The translations under genes were made by a program, and so were the position numbers. A stretch of DNA of 64,000 nt from Pseudodesulfovibrio hydrargyri (lineage in GTDB: Bacteria; Desulfobacterota; Desulfovibrionia; Desulfovibrionales; Desulfovibrionaceae). The stretch is taken from positions 558,001 through 622,000 of the forward strand of contig NZ_LKAQ01000001.1 of NCBI RefSeq assembly GCF_001874525.1. The letters run 5' to 3'. The notes below the pieces were generated by a model, which saw nothing but the letters and a program-made list of their open reading frames with translations, was not told the origin of the DNA and ran no database searches. Every line of letters begins with the position of its first letter. Position 1 is the first letter of the stretch. Below, piece after piece: positions 20,847 to 29,477 of this stretch.

Positions 20847-21806
20847 ATGTCTTCGATCGCCGCCGTCCTGAAGGGCCTTCGCCGTCTGCTTCCGGCCCTC
20901 GTCCTCGCCTCGATCTGCCTCTCCGCGCTCCCCGGCTTCGCCGGGAGCGTTGATCCGGTGACCGTGACCGCCAACAAGGACATCATCAATGCCTACCGGG
21001 AAATCCTGGCCCTCTTCGGGGGCGATCCCCTCAAGGTGACCCCGGATATCCCGGCCGGGCGGTACGACCGGACCGCTGTCGAGTTGGTCATCGTGGCCAG
21101 GGCCCTGCGCCTGGGCGGCATGAACAGACCCGTGGCCTTCGTCAATACGAGCAACGCCCGGCGCGCCGTGGAGGAGGTCCTCTGCGGCAACGCGGTCATG
21201 ACCGGCCAGCAGCTCGACACCTCGGTCCTGAACGCCCGGCAGAACGTCAAGGACCTCTACCTCAGCGATCCCGTAACCCCTGTCGGAGAATTTCACAAGC
21301 TATTCTACTGTCTTCCGGAAAACAAAAAGGTGCTCGCCGCGCACAGCGTCGAGGAACTGAACCGCGCCGGGCGGGGCATCATCGGCTCGGTCTGGAACAA
21401 CGACCGGAAGGTCCTCACCGACATGGGCGTCACCGGCCTGACCCAGGCCCCCACCTTCCCCTGCCTGATCAAGATGATCCTGGCGGGCCGGGCGGACTGG
21501 ATCCCCATGGAGGCCAGCAACCATCCCGGCATGGAGAGGTTCATGGGAGGCCACCGGTTCGTCCCGGTCCCGGGCATCCGCTTCTCACTCATCGAAAGCC
21601 GCCATTTCATGGTCTCGCGCCACCACCCCGACGGCGAGGCGGTCTTCAACGCCCTGCAGGCCGGGCTCAAGGAACTCCGCCGTCAGGGATTCATCCGCGC
21701 CATGCTGGCCGCCACGGGCTTCCGCGCCACCGACCGCCTGGGCTGGAAAACCCTGAACCAGGACGCGGTCGACCGCCGCCGGAAGCGGCCCTCTCACACG
21801 CCATAG
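20847..21806 (+). CDS. Secreted solute-binding-like protein, orphan
   Basis: A 319-residue protein with an N-terminal signal (hydrophobic core about residues 14-30, probable cleavage after GFAG). The body resembles periplasmic substrate-binding proteins of the PhnD/phosphonate or similar type, judged by ANKDIINAYREILALFGGDP, VEEVLCGNAVMTGQQ, VEELNRAGRGIIGSVWNN and a C-terminal helix LQAGLKELRRQGFIRAM. I do not recognise a precise family. No transport genes adjoin; the divergent neighbour is the amino-acid permease, with which it shares a short palindrome-bearing promoter region. It may be a sensor or scavenging protein. Confidence 0.6.
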   Translation: MSSIAAVLKGLRRLLPALVLASICLSALPGFAGSVDPVTVTANKDIINAYREILALFGGDPLKVTPDIPAGRYDRTAVELVIVARALRLGGMNRPVAFVNTSNARRAVEEVLCGNAVMTGQQLDTSVLNARQNVKDLYLSDPVTPVGEFHKLFYCLPENKKVLAAHSVEELNRAGRGIIGSVWNNDRKVLTDMGVTGLTQAPTFPCLIKMILAGRADWIPMEASNHPGMERFMGGHRFVPVPGIRFSLIESRHFMVSRHHPDGEAVFNALQAGLKELRRQGFIRAMLAATGFRATDRLGWKTLNQDAVDRRRKRPSHTP

Positions 21807-21935
21807 CCCCGCGCCACGCGGACGCGCCGGACGCTTTTTTCCCGGGCGACGCCAAATCTCCGCTTGCCAGCCGAACCGCTTTCGGTTAACCGCTTCCCTG
21901 CGCACTTGCGCCTATTACTTATTATCGGAGAAACC

Positions 21936-23783
21936 ATGAGCAACAAAGTATACAACAACGGACTTCGCAATATCGCCATCATCGCCCACGTCGACCATGG
22001 CAAAACCACCCTGGTGGACGCCATGTTCAAGCAGTCGGGCCTCTTCCGCGAAGGCCAGGACGTGGACGAACGCATCATGGACTCCATGGACCTGGAGCGG
22101 GAGCGCGGCATCACCATCGCCGCCAAGAACTGTTCCGTCTCCTGGAAGGACACCAAGATCAACATCATCGACACCCCGGGCCACGCCGACTTCGGCGGCG
22201 AGGTGGAGCGCTCCCTGTCCATGGCCGACGGCGCCATCCTGCTGGTGGACGCCTCCGAAGGCCCCCTTCCCCAGACCCGCTTCGTGCTCAAGAAGGCCCT
22301 GGAGCAGCATCTTTCCCTGATGGTGGTCATCAACAAGGTCGACCGCCAGGACGCCCGCCCGGCCGAAGTGCTCAACGAGATCTACGACCTTTTCATCGAT
22401 CTGGACGCCAGCGAGGAACAGCTCGACTTTCCGCTGCTCTACGCCATCGGCCGCGACGGCATCGCCATGGAGTCCCCGGACGAGCGCGGCGAGAACCTGC
22501 ACATCCTCCTCGATATGATCGTGGACCACGTGCCCGGCCCGGAACACGACCCGGACGAGCCCTTCCAGATGCTCGTCTCCGACCTGTCCTACTCAGACTA
22601 TGTGGGCCGCCTGGCCATCGGCAAGGTCCACCACGGCGTGGCCAAGTCCAACGACCAGCTCCTGTGCATCGCCGACGGCGGCCGGACCGTGCCGCTCAAG
22701 GTGACCAAGCTGCAGACCTACGACGGCCTCCAGGTGGTTCCCACCGACACCTGCGAACCCGGCGACATCGTCGTCATCGCGGGCATCGAGGACGTGCACA
22801 TCGGGGACACCATCTGCACCAAGGAAGACCCCAAGGCCCTGCCGCGCATCACCGTGGACGAGCCCACCGTGTCCATGCGCTTCGGCATCAACACCTCGCC
22901 CCTGGCGGGCCAGGAAGGCAAACTGGTCCAGACCAACAAGATCCGCGAGCGGCTGCACAAGGAGACCCTGCTCAACGTGGCCATCCAGGTGGAGGACACC
23001 GACGGTCGCGACGCCTACCTGGTCAAGGGACGCGGCGAGTTTCAGATGGCCATCCTGGTGGAGCAGATGCGCCGCGAGGGATTCGAGCTCTCCGTGGGCC
23101 GTCCCGAGGTCATCCTCAAGTACGAGGACGGCCAGAAGACCGAGCCCATCGAGCACCTGTACGTGGACTGCGACGAGAGCTTCATGGGCATCGTCACCGA
23201 GAAGATCCAGATCCGCAAGGGCCGCATGACCAACATGGTCAACCACGGCACCGGCCGGGTCCGCCTGGAGTTCTCGGTCCCGTCCCGCGCGCTCATCGGC
23301 TACCGCGACGAATTCTTGACCGACACCAAGGGCACCGGCATCATGAACTCCTACCTCGAGGAGTACGGCGAATACCGGGGCGAATTCACCTCCCGGTACA
23401 CCGGCTCCCTGGTGGCCGACCGCACGGGCAAGGCCGTGGCCTACGGGCTGTTCAACCTGGAGCCGCGCGGCCGCATCTTCGTGGTCCCCGGCGACCCGGT
23501 CTACGAGGGGATGATCATCGGCGAGCACAACCGGGAGAACGACATCAACGTCAACCCGGCCAAGGAAAAGAAGCTGACCAACATGCGCGCCTCGGGCAAG
23601 GACGAGGCCGTGGTCCTGACTCCGGTCAAGCCCATGACCCTGGAGTACGCCCTGAACTTCATCAAGGACGACGAGGAGGTCGAAGTCACCCCTCTGTCCA
23701 TCCGGCTGCGCAAGACCGAGCTCTCGGGGCTGGTGCGGCATCGTGAGGAAGGAAAGAAAAAGAAGGGCAAGGAAAACGGCTAA
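21936..23783 (+). CDS. typA: Translational GTPase TypA/BipA
   Basis: Ribosome-associated GTPase that helps large-subunit assembly and stress adaptation. The 615-residue protein shows the G1 motif AHVDHGKTTLVDAM (about residues 14-27), the effector loop ERERGITIAAKN, G3 DTPGHADFGGEV and G4 NKVDR. The EF-G-like domains and the C-terminal TypA-specific part follow (GRMTNMVNHGTGRVRLEF, SRALIGYRDEFLTDTKGTGI). ATG 21936 follows CGGAGAAACC; upstream in-frame codons lack support. The chain ends in a lysine-rich tail (EEGKKKKGKENG). It is a single gene with its own terminator. Confidence 0.96.
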   Translation: MSNKVYNNGLRNIAIIAHVDHGKTTLVDAMFKQSGLFREGQDVDERIMDSMDLERERGITIAAKNCSVSWKDTKINIIDTPGHADFGGEVERSLSMADGAILLVDASEGPLPQTRFVLKKALEQHLSLMVVINKVDRQDARPAEVLNEIYDLFIDLDASEEQLDFPLLYAIGRDGIAMESPDERGENLHILLDMIVDHVPGPEHDPDEPFQMLVSDLSYSDYVGRLAIGKVHHGVAKSNDQLLCIADGGRTVPLKVTKLQTYDGLQVVPTDTCEPGDIVVIAGIEDVHIGDTICTKEDPKALPRITVDEPTVSMRFGINTSPLAGQEGKLVQTNKIRERLHKETLLNVAIQVEDTDGRDAYLVKGRGEFQMAILVEQMRREGFELSVGRPEVILKYEDGQKTEPIEHLYVDCDESFMGIVTEKIQIRKGRMTNMVNHGTGRVRLEFSVPSRALIGYRDEFLTDTKGTGIMNSYLEEYGEYRGEFTSRYTGSLVADRTGKAVAYGLFNLEPRGRIFVVPGDPVYEGMIIGEHNRENDINVNPAKEKKLTNMRASGKDEAVVLTPVKPMTLEYALNFIKDDEEVEVTPLSIRLRKTELSGLVRHREEGKKKKGKENG

Positions 23784-23806
23784 AAATAACATAATGCCAA
23801 TGGGAA

Positions 23807-23835
23807 AGGCTGCGTTACGACGCAGCCTTTTTTTG
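23807..23835 (+). terminator. Intrinsic terminator of typA
   Basis: AAGGCTGCGT and ACGCAGCCTT form a 10-bp stem with a TACG loop, followed by five further T residues, 24 bases after the typA stop codon. Confidence 0.92.
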
Positions 23836-23898
23836 TGCCTGAACCTTGGGTTGATATGCCCTGCCGGTGAATTTTAATGGCATGGATTGACTGAACAA

Positions 23899-23927
23899 TT
23901 GACACGCTATGCTTCGGCGAGCACAAT
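23899..23927 (+). promoter_or_regulatory. Sigma-70-type promoter of the tungstate transporter operon
   Basis: A consensus -35 TTGACA (23899-23904) is spaced 17 bases from CACAAT (23922-23927), which matches four of six -10 positions. The predicted start is near 23934, giving a leader of about 44 bases before the wtpA ATG. No recognisable metal-regulator box was found. Confidence 0.55.
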
Positions 23928-23977
23928 TCCCACAGTCAGAAAAAACATGCATCCCTATCTTTCAAGGAGAAGGAAAA

Positions 23978-24952
23978 ATGTCGCATCGCTTCACCGCTTT
24001 CATCGCCTCCCTGGCCCTGGCCCTGCTCACGCTGGCGGGCGCGGCCCAGGCCGAGCCGTCCGGCAAACTGATCATCTTCCACGCGGGCAGCCTGTCCGTG
24101 CCCTTCGCGGCCATCGAAAAGAATTTCGAAGCCAAATACCCCAAGGTGGACGTCCTGCGCGAGGCGGGCGGCTCCACAAAGATGGCCCGGCTGATCTCCG
24201 AGGTGGGCAAGCCCGCCGACATCATGGCCTCGGCCGACTACGTGGTCATCGACAAGAGCCTGGTCCCCAAATTCGCGTCCTGGAACGTGCGCTTCGCCTC
24301 CAACCAGATGGTCCTGTGCTACACGGACAAGTCCAAGTTCGCGGGTGAGATCAACGCCGACAACTGGGCCGACATTCTGCTGCGCAAGGGCGTGGTCTGG
24401 GGCCATTCCGATCCCAACCTCGACCCCGCCGGCTACCGCTCCCTGATGGTCCTGCAGCTGGCCGAGAAATTCTATAAGCGGCCCGGCCTGTACAATCAGT
24501 TTCTGGCCAACCGTCCCGAGAAGAACATCCGGCCCAAGTCCGTGGAGCTTGTCTCCCTGCTTGAGTCCGGGCACATGGACTACGCCTGGGAATACCTGTC
24601 CGTGGCCGTGCAGCACCATCTCAAGTACGTCACCCTGGACAACCACCTGAACCTCGGCGACTCCGCCATGGACGAATTCTACGCCAACGCCAAGGTCAAG
24701 GTCACGGGCAAGAAGCCCGGCACCTTCATCGACCGCGTGGGCAAGTCCATCACCTACGGCATCACCAAGGTCGACAAGGGGCCGAACCCCGAGGCGGCAG
24801 ACGCCTTCCTGGCCTACCTGTTCGATCCCGAGGGCGGCCTGAAGATCCTCGAGGAAATGGGGCAGCCGCCGTTCGTTCCGGTGCGCACCACCGCCGCCGG
24901 CATGGCCAAGATGCCCGAGTCCCTCAAGCCTCTGGTGACCGTCTCCGAATAA
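23978..24952 (+). CDS. wtpA: Tungstate/molybdate ABC transporter binding protein, WtpA type
   Basis: Periplasmic oxyanion-binding protein. The 324-residue chain has a clear signal peptide (hydrophobic residues about 7-22, cleavage near AQA-EP). The mature protein begins with [20 protein letters not shown], the signature of WtpA-like tungstate binders, then [23 protein letters not shown]. The C-terminal [18 protein letters not shown] also fits the family. ATG 23978 has AGGAGAAGG upstream; the longer in-frame start would spoil the signal peptide. Permease and ATPase genes follow closely. Tungsten is favoured over molybdenum because two tungsten-type aldehyde oxidoreductases occur in this window, but sequence alone does not separate the two oxyanions. 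Confidence 0.85.
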   Translation: MSHRFTAFIASLALALLTLAGAAQAEPSGKLIIFHAGSLSVPFAAIEKNFEAKYPKVDVLREAGGSTKMARLISEVGKPADIMASADYVVIDKSLVPKFASWNVRFASNQMVLCYTDKSKFAGEINADNWADILLRKGVVWGHSDPNLDPAGYRSLMVLQLAEKFYKRPGLYNQFLANRPEKNIRPKSVELVSLLESGHMDYAWEYLSVAVQHHLKYVTLDNHLNLGDSAMDEFYANAKVKVTGKKPGTFIDRVGKSITYGITKVDKGPNPEAADAFLAYLFDPEGGLKILEEMGQPPFVPVRTTAAGMAKMPESLKPLVTVSE

Positions 24953-24955
24953 CCC

Positions 24956-25783
24956 ATGACCGAAACGACCCTCCGGGGAGGGAGCGACTTCATGCGCTCC
25001 TTCCCCGGCCGCATATTCCACGGATGGATGCTCGCCTCGGCCGCGCTGGTGCTGCTGTTCATCGGTCTGCCCATGCTGACCACCCTGGCCAGTCCCACCT
25101 GGGACGTCTTTGTCGAGACACTGGGCGACGCCGATGTCATGAACTCGGTCTGGCTGTCCATGTCCACCTCGGCCATCGCCGCGCTCATCGCCTTCGTCTT
25201 CGGCACCCCGCTCGCCTACCTGCTGGCGCGCAACGACTTTCCGGGCAAAAAGGTGGTCGAGAGCCTGGTGGACCTGCCGATCATGATCCCCCACCCGGTG
25301 GTGGGCATCGCCCTGCTAGGCCTGACCAGCCCGAACACCGCCTTCGGCCAGGCGCTCCAGGCCATGGGCATCGAGATCATGGGCACGACCACGGGCATCG
25401 TGGCCGTGCTGGTCTTCGTGGGCGTGCCGTTCTACGTCAACGCGGCCAAGTCGGGCATGGAGTCCATCCCCCGGCGGCTGGAGAATGTCTCGCGCTCGCT
25501 GGGTGCCGGGGCCGGGGCCACCTTTTTCCGCGTCACCCTGCCCCTGTGCTGGCGCTACATGCTGGTCGGCATGATCATGTGCATGGCCCGCGCCCTGTCC
25601 GAGTTCGGGGCCATCATCATCGTGGCCTACCACCCCATGGTCGCCCCGGTGCTCATGTACGAGCGGTTCACGGCCTATGGCCTGCAATACTCCCAGCCCG
25701 TGGCCGTCATCCTCATCCTGGTCAGCCTGGTCTTCTTCCTGCTCCTGCGGTCCCTGTCGCTGCCCAAGGGGAGCAACTCGTGA
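24956..25783 (+). CDS. wtpB: Tungstate/molybdate ABC transporter permease
   Basis: Inner-membrane channel subunit of 275 residues with about six membrane helices. The EAA loop region reads NVSRSLGAGAGATFFRVTLP, with the conserved glycine that contacts the ATPase. ARALSEFGAIIIVAYHP is typical of ModB/WtpB/TupB permeases. It starts three bases after the wtpA stop and its own stop overlaps the GTG of the ATPase gene by two bases, so the three genes form one translationally coupled unit. A later methionine (residue 13) is a possible alternative start. Confidence 0.86.
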   Translation: MTETTLRGGSDFMRSFPGRIFHGWMLASAALVLLFIGLPMLTTLASPTWDVFVETLGDADVMNSVWLSMSTSAIAALIAFVFGTPLAYLLARNDFPGKKVVESLVDLPIMIPHPVVGIALLGLTSPNTAFGQALQAMGIEIMGTTTGIVAVLVFVGVPFYVNAAKSGMESIPRRLENVSRSLGAGAGATFFRVTLPLCWRYMLVGMIMCMARALSEFGAIIIVAYHPMVAPVLMYERFTAYGLQYSQPVAVILILVSLVFFLLLRSLSLPKGSNS

Positions 25784-26832
25784 TCCGCCTGACCGACCTG
25801 ACCATCCGTTTTTCCGGCTTCACCCTGGACCACGTCTCCCTGCACGTCCGCCCAGGCGAATTCTTCGCCCTCATGGGCTCCACCGGCTCGGGCAAGACCC
25901 TGGTCCTGGAGTCCGTGGCCGGGCTGATCAAGCTCGACGAGGGGTCCGTGGTCATCGGCGGCCGCGACGTGACCCGGCTCGCCCCGGAGGAGCGCAAGGT
26001 CAGCCTGGTCTACCAGGACCACGCCCTGTTTCCGCACCTGAGCGTGCTGCAGAACGTCATGTACGGCCAGCGCTACCACGGCATCGGCAAGGAGGACGGC
26101 AGGCGCGAGGCCCGCGAATTGCTGGAAGCCTTAGGCTTGTCGCGGTTGGAAAACCGGCGGCCCGAGCACCTGTCCGGCGGCGAAAAGCAGCGCACGGCCC
26201 TGGCCCGCGCCCTGGCCTGCCGCCCGGACGTGGTCCTGCTGGACGAACCCCTGTCCTCCCTGGACCCGCAGTTCAGGGGCGAGCTCAGGCGGACCCTGAA
26301 GCACGTGCACGAGACCACCGGGACCACCTTCCTGATGGTCACCCACGACTTCACGGACGCCATGATTCTGGCCGAGCGCGGCGCGGTCATCAAGGACGGC
26401 CGCCTGCACCAGCAGGACACCGTGACCAACATCTTCCGCCGCCCGGCCACGCCGTTCACCGCCTCTTTCGTGGGCATGACCAACGTATTCCCGGCCAGCT
26501 ACGCGCAGGGCGCGTGCACCTTCGCGGGACACGCCTTCTCGGGGCTGCCCGAACTGCCCGTGTGGGACCAGGGCTTCGCGGCCCTGCGGCCCGAAGACGT
26601 GTTCGTGGGGAGCGTCGAGGATTTCCCGAGGGACTGGCACGTCCTGCGGGGAACCGTGGAACGGCTGGAACGCGAGGGGTTCACCTGGACCGCCGTGGTG
26701 CGCTGCGGCGACCAGGCCGTGACCGCCCTGGTGGACCGCCACATGGTCCTCAACCGGGGGCTGGAGAGCGGCTCCGAAGTGACCGTCGGCTTTGCCGGGG
26801 AACACCTCCACCACATGCCCGCGACCGGTTAG
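25780..26832 (+). CDS. wtpC: Tungstate/molybdate ABC transporter ATPase
   Basis: Cytoplasmic energy-coupling subunit of 350 residues. It shows Walker A GSTGSGKT near residue 34, a Q-loop in VYQDHALFPHLS, the ABC signature LSGGEKQR, Walker B VVLLDEPLSSLDP and the switch histidine in MVTHDF. The C-terminal 110 residues form a TOBE-like region that could sense the oxyanion. The start is a GTG overlapping the permease stop (GTGA), which is why the first methionine of longer reading frames is not used. Its stop overlaps the end of the convergent exporter gene by four bases. Confidence 0.88.
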   Translation: MIRLTDLTIRFSGFTLDHVSLHVRPGEFFALMGSTGSGKTLVLESVAGLIKLDEGSVVIGGRDVTRLAPEERKVSLVYQDHALFPHLSVLQNVMYGQRYHGIGKEDGRREARELLEALGLSRLENRRPEHLSGGEKQRTALARALACRPDVVLLDEPLSSLDPQFRGELRRTLKHVHETTGTTFLMVTHDFTDAMILAERGAVIKDGRLHQQDTVTNIFRRPATPFTASFVGMTNVFPASYAQGACTFAGHAFSGLPELPVWDQGFAALRPEDVFVGSVEDFPRDWHVLRGTVERLEREGFTWTAVVRCGDQAVTALVDRHMVLNRGLESGSEVTVGFAGEHLHHMPATG

Positions 26833-27767
26833 CCCCGGCTCTGCACCGTGATGTAGAGCATCAGCCCACCCATGGTCAGCGCGATGCCGAGCCAGCCCAT
26901 GAGGCCGGGCAGGACGTGCCCCAGCAAAACAGCCTCGCCCACAAGGGAAAAGACCACCTCCATGGACTGCGTGCAGTCGGCGGCGGCCAGTTCGGCCGTG
27001 GACCCGGCCGTGTTCCTGGCCACCAGGAACAGGCTGGTGGCGACCACGCCCGAGCAGGCCGCGACAATGGCCGTCTGGATCAGCTGGCCCGAAGACGGGA
27101 GGGGCGGCTCGGTGGCCGCGATGAGCGCGAACCACAGCGGCAGCGAGCCGATGGTCAAGAGCAGCACCCGGCAAAAGGGATCGTCCATGGCCGGGTGATC
27201 GATGTGCGGCAAAAACGATTTCTCTCCCCGCCGCGCCTCCCAGACCAGCTGGTTGCCGAAGGGATAGGCGAAGGCCGCCACCAGCACGGGCAGCGCGCCC
27301 AGCAGGACCTCGTGCAGGCCGGATTCCGTGGCCTGCTCCAGGTTGATCAGGACCACGCCCGCAAAGATGAGCAAGGTCAGGGCCAGGGCTCCCAGCGGTA
27401 CCCTGCGCCCGAAGCCGAGCAGCACCAGCGGCGCGGCCAGGATGGTGGTCTGCCAGGTGGCCGCCACCACCCAGCCCGGCGCGAACACCGAGCTGAAGGT
27501 GATCAGGGCGTAGAACACGCCGAAGCCGACCGAGCCGGCCACGGTCCAGAACACCCAGTGGCGCGCAAAGAGCCGGACCGAGTCCACGGCCAGCCGCCCC
27601 TTGCCCGTGGCCGCCAGCCAGCCGAAGAGCATGACCAGCATCCAGAAATAGCGCAGGGACGCGGACCAGACCCAGTGCCCGCCCTCCAGGCTCATGGCCC
27701 GGTTGAGCACGAAGGTGGAGGAGAAAAAGAGCGCGGCGAGCACGCCCAGAAGGATGATGCGAAACAT
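26829..27767 (-). CDS. DMT-superfamily transporter (EmrE/EamA-like)
   Basis: A 312-residue membrane protein with about ten hydrophobic helices arranged as two repeats, as in drug/metabolite transporters. The N-terminal IILLGVLAALFFSSTFVLNR and a second-half ELAAADCTQSMEVVFSLVGE with following helices fit the multidrug-resistance efflux branch. The substrate cannot be predicted. The next upstream gene on this strand, encoding a DUF202 protein, ends 12 bases before this start, so they probably share a transcript. The 3' end overlaps the convergent wtpC by four bases. Confidence 0.8.
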   Translation of the reverse strand: MFRIILLGVLAALFFSSTFVLNRAMSLEGGHWVWSASLRYFWMLVMLFGWLAATGKGRLAVDSVRLFARHWVFWTVAGSVGFGVFYALITFSSVFAPGWVVAATWQTTILAAPLVLLGFGRRVPLGALALTLLIFAGVVLINLEQATESGLHEVLLGALPVLVAAFAYPFGNQLVWEARRGEKSFLPHIDHPAMDDPFCRVLLLTIGSLPLWFALIAATEPPLPSSGQLIQTAIVAACSGVVATSLFLVARNTAGSTAELAAADCTQSMEVVFSLVGEAVLLGHVLPGLMGWLGIALTMGGLMLYITVQSRG

Positions 27768-27779
27768 GGCCCGAACCGG

Positions 27780-28175
27780 TTAGAGGAAGAACAGGTAGAT
27801 GGCCGCGCTGGCCATGATCACGCCGAACAGGATCAACTCGGGGATCACGTAGAGATCGCCGGAATCGAAGCCCAGCTCCTTTTCCAGAGTATAGTACCGC
27901 CAGCCCGCGAAGATCACCAGCACCGGCCCGCCCACAAAGGCGAACTTGCCGAGCACGGCCAGTTCCGAGATGACCCGCTCGGGCACTGCGGCCTTTTGCA
28001 GGGCCACGAAGGTATCGACCTTTTCCAGCAGGAATCCGAAGGTCATGAAGGCCAGGGCCGTCCGGCACCAGGCCAGGAAGGTCCGCCGGTTGGCCAGCCT
28101 GGTCCGCTTCACGGCCATGTCGCAACGCTGGCGCGCCAGTTGGGTGCGCATATCCTCGGAACTCTTGTCTGTCAT
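27780..28175 (-). CDS. DUF202 / YidH-like membrane protein
   Basis: A 131-residue protein with three hydrophobic segments (about 38-55, 75-95 and 110-130), as in the YidH/DUF202 family of inner-membrane proteins of unknown function. The family-typical stretch RTRLANRRTFLAWCRTALAFM precedes the first helix (20 residues RTRLANRRTFLAWCRTALAF shown here as the core). ATG 28175 is chosen because GGAGGCGACGG lies directly upstream; the longer in-frame start has no ribosome site. Divergent from the ferredoxin-like gene at 28300 and co-directional with the DMT transporter downstream. Confidence 0.75.
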   Translation of the reverse strand: MTDKSSEDMRTQLARQRCDMAVKRTRLANRRTFLAWCRTALAFMTFGFLLEKVDTFVALQKAAVPERVISELAVLGKFAFVGGPVLVIFAGWRYYTLEKELGFDSGDLYVIPELILFGVIMASAAIYLFFL

Positions 28176-28232
28176 CCGTCGCCTCCGCAGCACGACCTAC
28201 CAGATTCTTTGCCGAATGTCCCGGCCCTGGCG

Positions 28233-28260
28233 TTGACTTTGTCGCTCCAACCGGTACTAT
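28233..28260 (+). promoter_or_regulatory. Sigma-70-type promoter of the Cys-rich ferredoxin-like gene
   Basis: TTGACT (28233-28238) and TACTAT (28255-28260) are separated by 16 bases. The predicted start near 28267 leaves a short leader before ATG 28300. Confidence 0.5.
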
Positions 28261-28299
28261 CATCATACTTGTTACACGGATACGGGGCCAGAATCGACC

Positions 28300-29226
28300 A
28301 TGAGAGTACCCTTCGTCAAGCAATCGACCCGCGACTACTACCGCGCGTGCCGCGAAAGCGGCATGTCCCTGTTCGACTTCATCCACGGCTACGTCTACGG
28401 CCGGTGGTGCTACCACTACATCGGCCTGGCCGGGGACAAGGACCCGTGGTGGCGCTGGCTGTGGGTTCCGCTGGTCTTCATCATCGACCGCGTCCACCCG
28501 TTCACCGAGACCGACGCGCACCGCTCGGGCGACCCGAACCAAACCAAGGCCACCTGGAGCGACGCCTACCACGGCAAGGCCATGCCGCTGAACGAGGCAA
28601 CCAAGCTGATCCGCCTGGACCGCCCGGTGAACACCTCCCTGCCCGAAACCGTCCTGCCCTACACCCGGGCGCGCGACATCATCCTGGGCAACCCGGAAAA
28701 GATCGTGCTCCTGGACTGTCCCTGCCGCGCGGGCATGAGGAATCCGTGCACGCCCACGGACGTCTGCCTGATCATCGGCGACCCCTTCGCCTCGTTCATG
28801 CTCGAACACCACCCGGACAAGACGCGGGCCATCACCGCTGACGAGGCCGTGGCCGTGGTCAAGGCCGAACAGGCGCGCGGCCACGTGTCCCACGCCTTTT
28901 TCAAGGACATCGCCATCGGCAAGTTCTACGCCATCTGCAATTGCTGCTCCTGCTGCTGCGGGGCCATGAAAGCCCACGCCATGGGCATCCCCATGGTCTG
29001 CTCCTCGGGCTACCTCGCCCGGGTGGACCAAGGCCTGTGCACCAGATGCGGCACCTGCGCCCAGAAGTGCCAGTTCAAGGCCATCGCCTTCGACAAGGAA
29101 GGCGCATACATCCGCGAAGACCGCTGCATGGGCTGCGGCGTGTGCACGCTGTCCTGTTCGAAGGACGCCATCACCTTGCGGTTGGCGCCCGAAAAGGGAG
29201 AGCCCCTTCTTGTTGAGAAGCTGTAG
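28300..29226 (+). CDS. Cys-rich 4Fe-4S ferredoxin-type protein
   Basis: A 308-residue, probably cytoplasmic iron-sulfur protein. The C-terminus holds two classical 4Fe-4S motifs, CTRCGTCAQKCQF near residue 247 and CMGCGVCTLSCSK near 277. Upstream are two less usual cysteine groups: DCPCRAGMRNPC near 140 and CNCCSCCCGAM near 215, the latter with six cysteines in eight residues. The N-terminal 110 residues are rich in aromatic and charged residues, without a signal peptide. Single gene with its own promoter. It could be an electron-transfer or radical-type protein; I do not recognise a named function. Confidence 0.7.
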   Translation: MRVPFVKQSTRDYYRACRESGMSLFDFIHGYVYGRWCYHYIGLAGDKDPWWRWLWVPLVFIIDRVHPFTETDAHRSGDPNQTKATWSDAYHGKAMPLNEATKLIRLDRPVNTSLPETVLPYTRARDIILGNPEKIVLLDCPCRAGMRNPCTPTDVCLIIGDPFASFMLEHHPDKTRAITADEAVAVVKAEQARGHVSHAFFKDIAIGKFYAICNCCSCCCGAMKAHAMGIPMVCSSGYLARVDQGLCTRCGTCAQKCQFKAIAFDKEGAYIREDRCMGCGVCTLSCSKDAITLRLAPEKGEPLLVEKL

Positions 29227-29235
29227 GGCGCGGGA

Positions 29236-29410
29236 GGCGGCTTCCGATAGCGGGTCATCTGCACATTTTTTCCGGCCGCGACAATCCTCACGTAGCCGGC
29301 TACGCTGCGGTTGCCCCGGCCGGAAGGAAATGCACAGTTGCCCCACTCTCGAAAGCCTTGTGCGAGCGCGGCAAAAGAGCCGCTGTCGCGCGCTCCGCAC
29401 CCGAATCGCT
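29236..29410. repeat. Long imperfect palindrome with a dispersed repeat arm
   Basis: A 119-base imperfect palindrome (29239-29357) is centred on the perfect 14-mer CGTAGCCGGCTACG (29291-29304). The arms GGCTTCCGATAG and CTCTCGAAAGCC, and TCCGGCCG with CCGGCCGGA, pair around it. The outer 29 bases (29236-29264) recur with two mismatches, in inverted orientation, at 37566-37594. GCACCCGAATCGCT (29397-29410) recurs inverted at 37556-37569. The element sits between two converging genes, where it could act as a bidirectional terminator, or it may be a REP/MITE-like mobile repeat. Confidence 0.6.
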
Positions 29411-29477
29411 CCAAGAGGAAAGAAAGGCCTTCAACTCGATGTTGAGTAGAAAGCCCTGTTATTTGAACGGGAAGCGG

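Noticed and set aside
26131..29400. A very long open frame on the minus strand across the transporter and ferredoxin genes
   Set aside because: It is an antisense shadow of GC-rich genes: its translation is rich in Arg, Gly, Ala and His, has no domain signature and overlaps several well-supported genes.
29221..29420. CRISPR-like repeat array
   Set aside because: The structure is one large palindrome with scattered pieces, not regularly spaced direct repeats.
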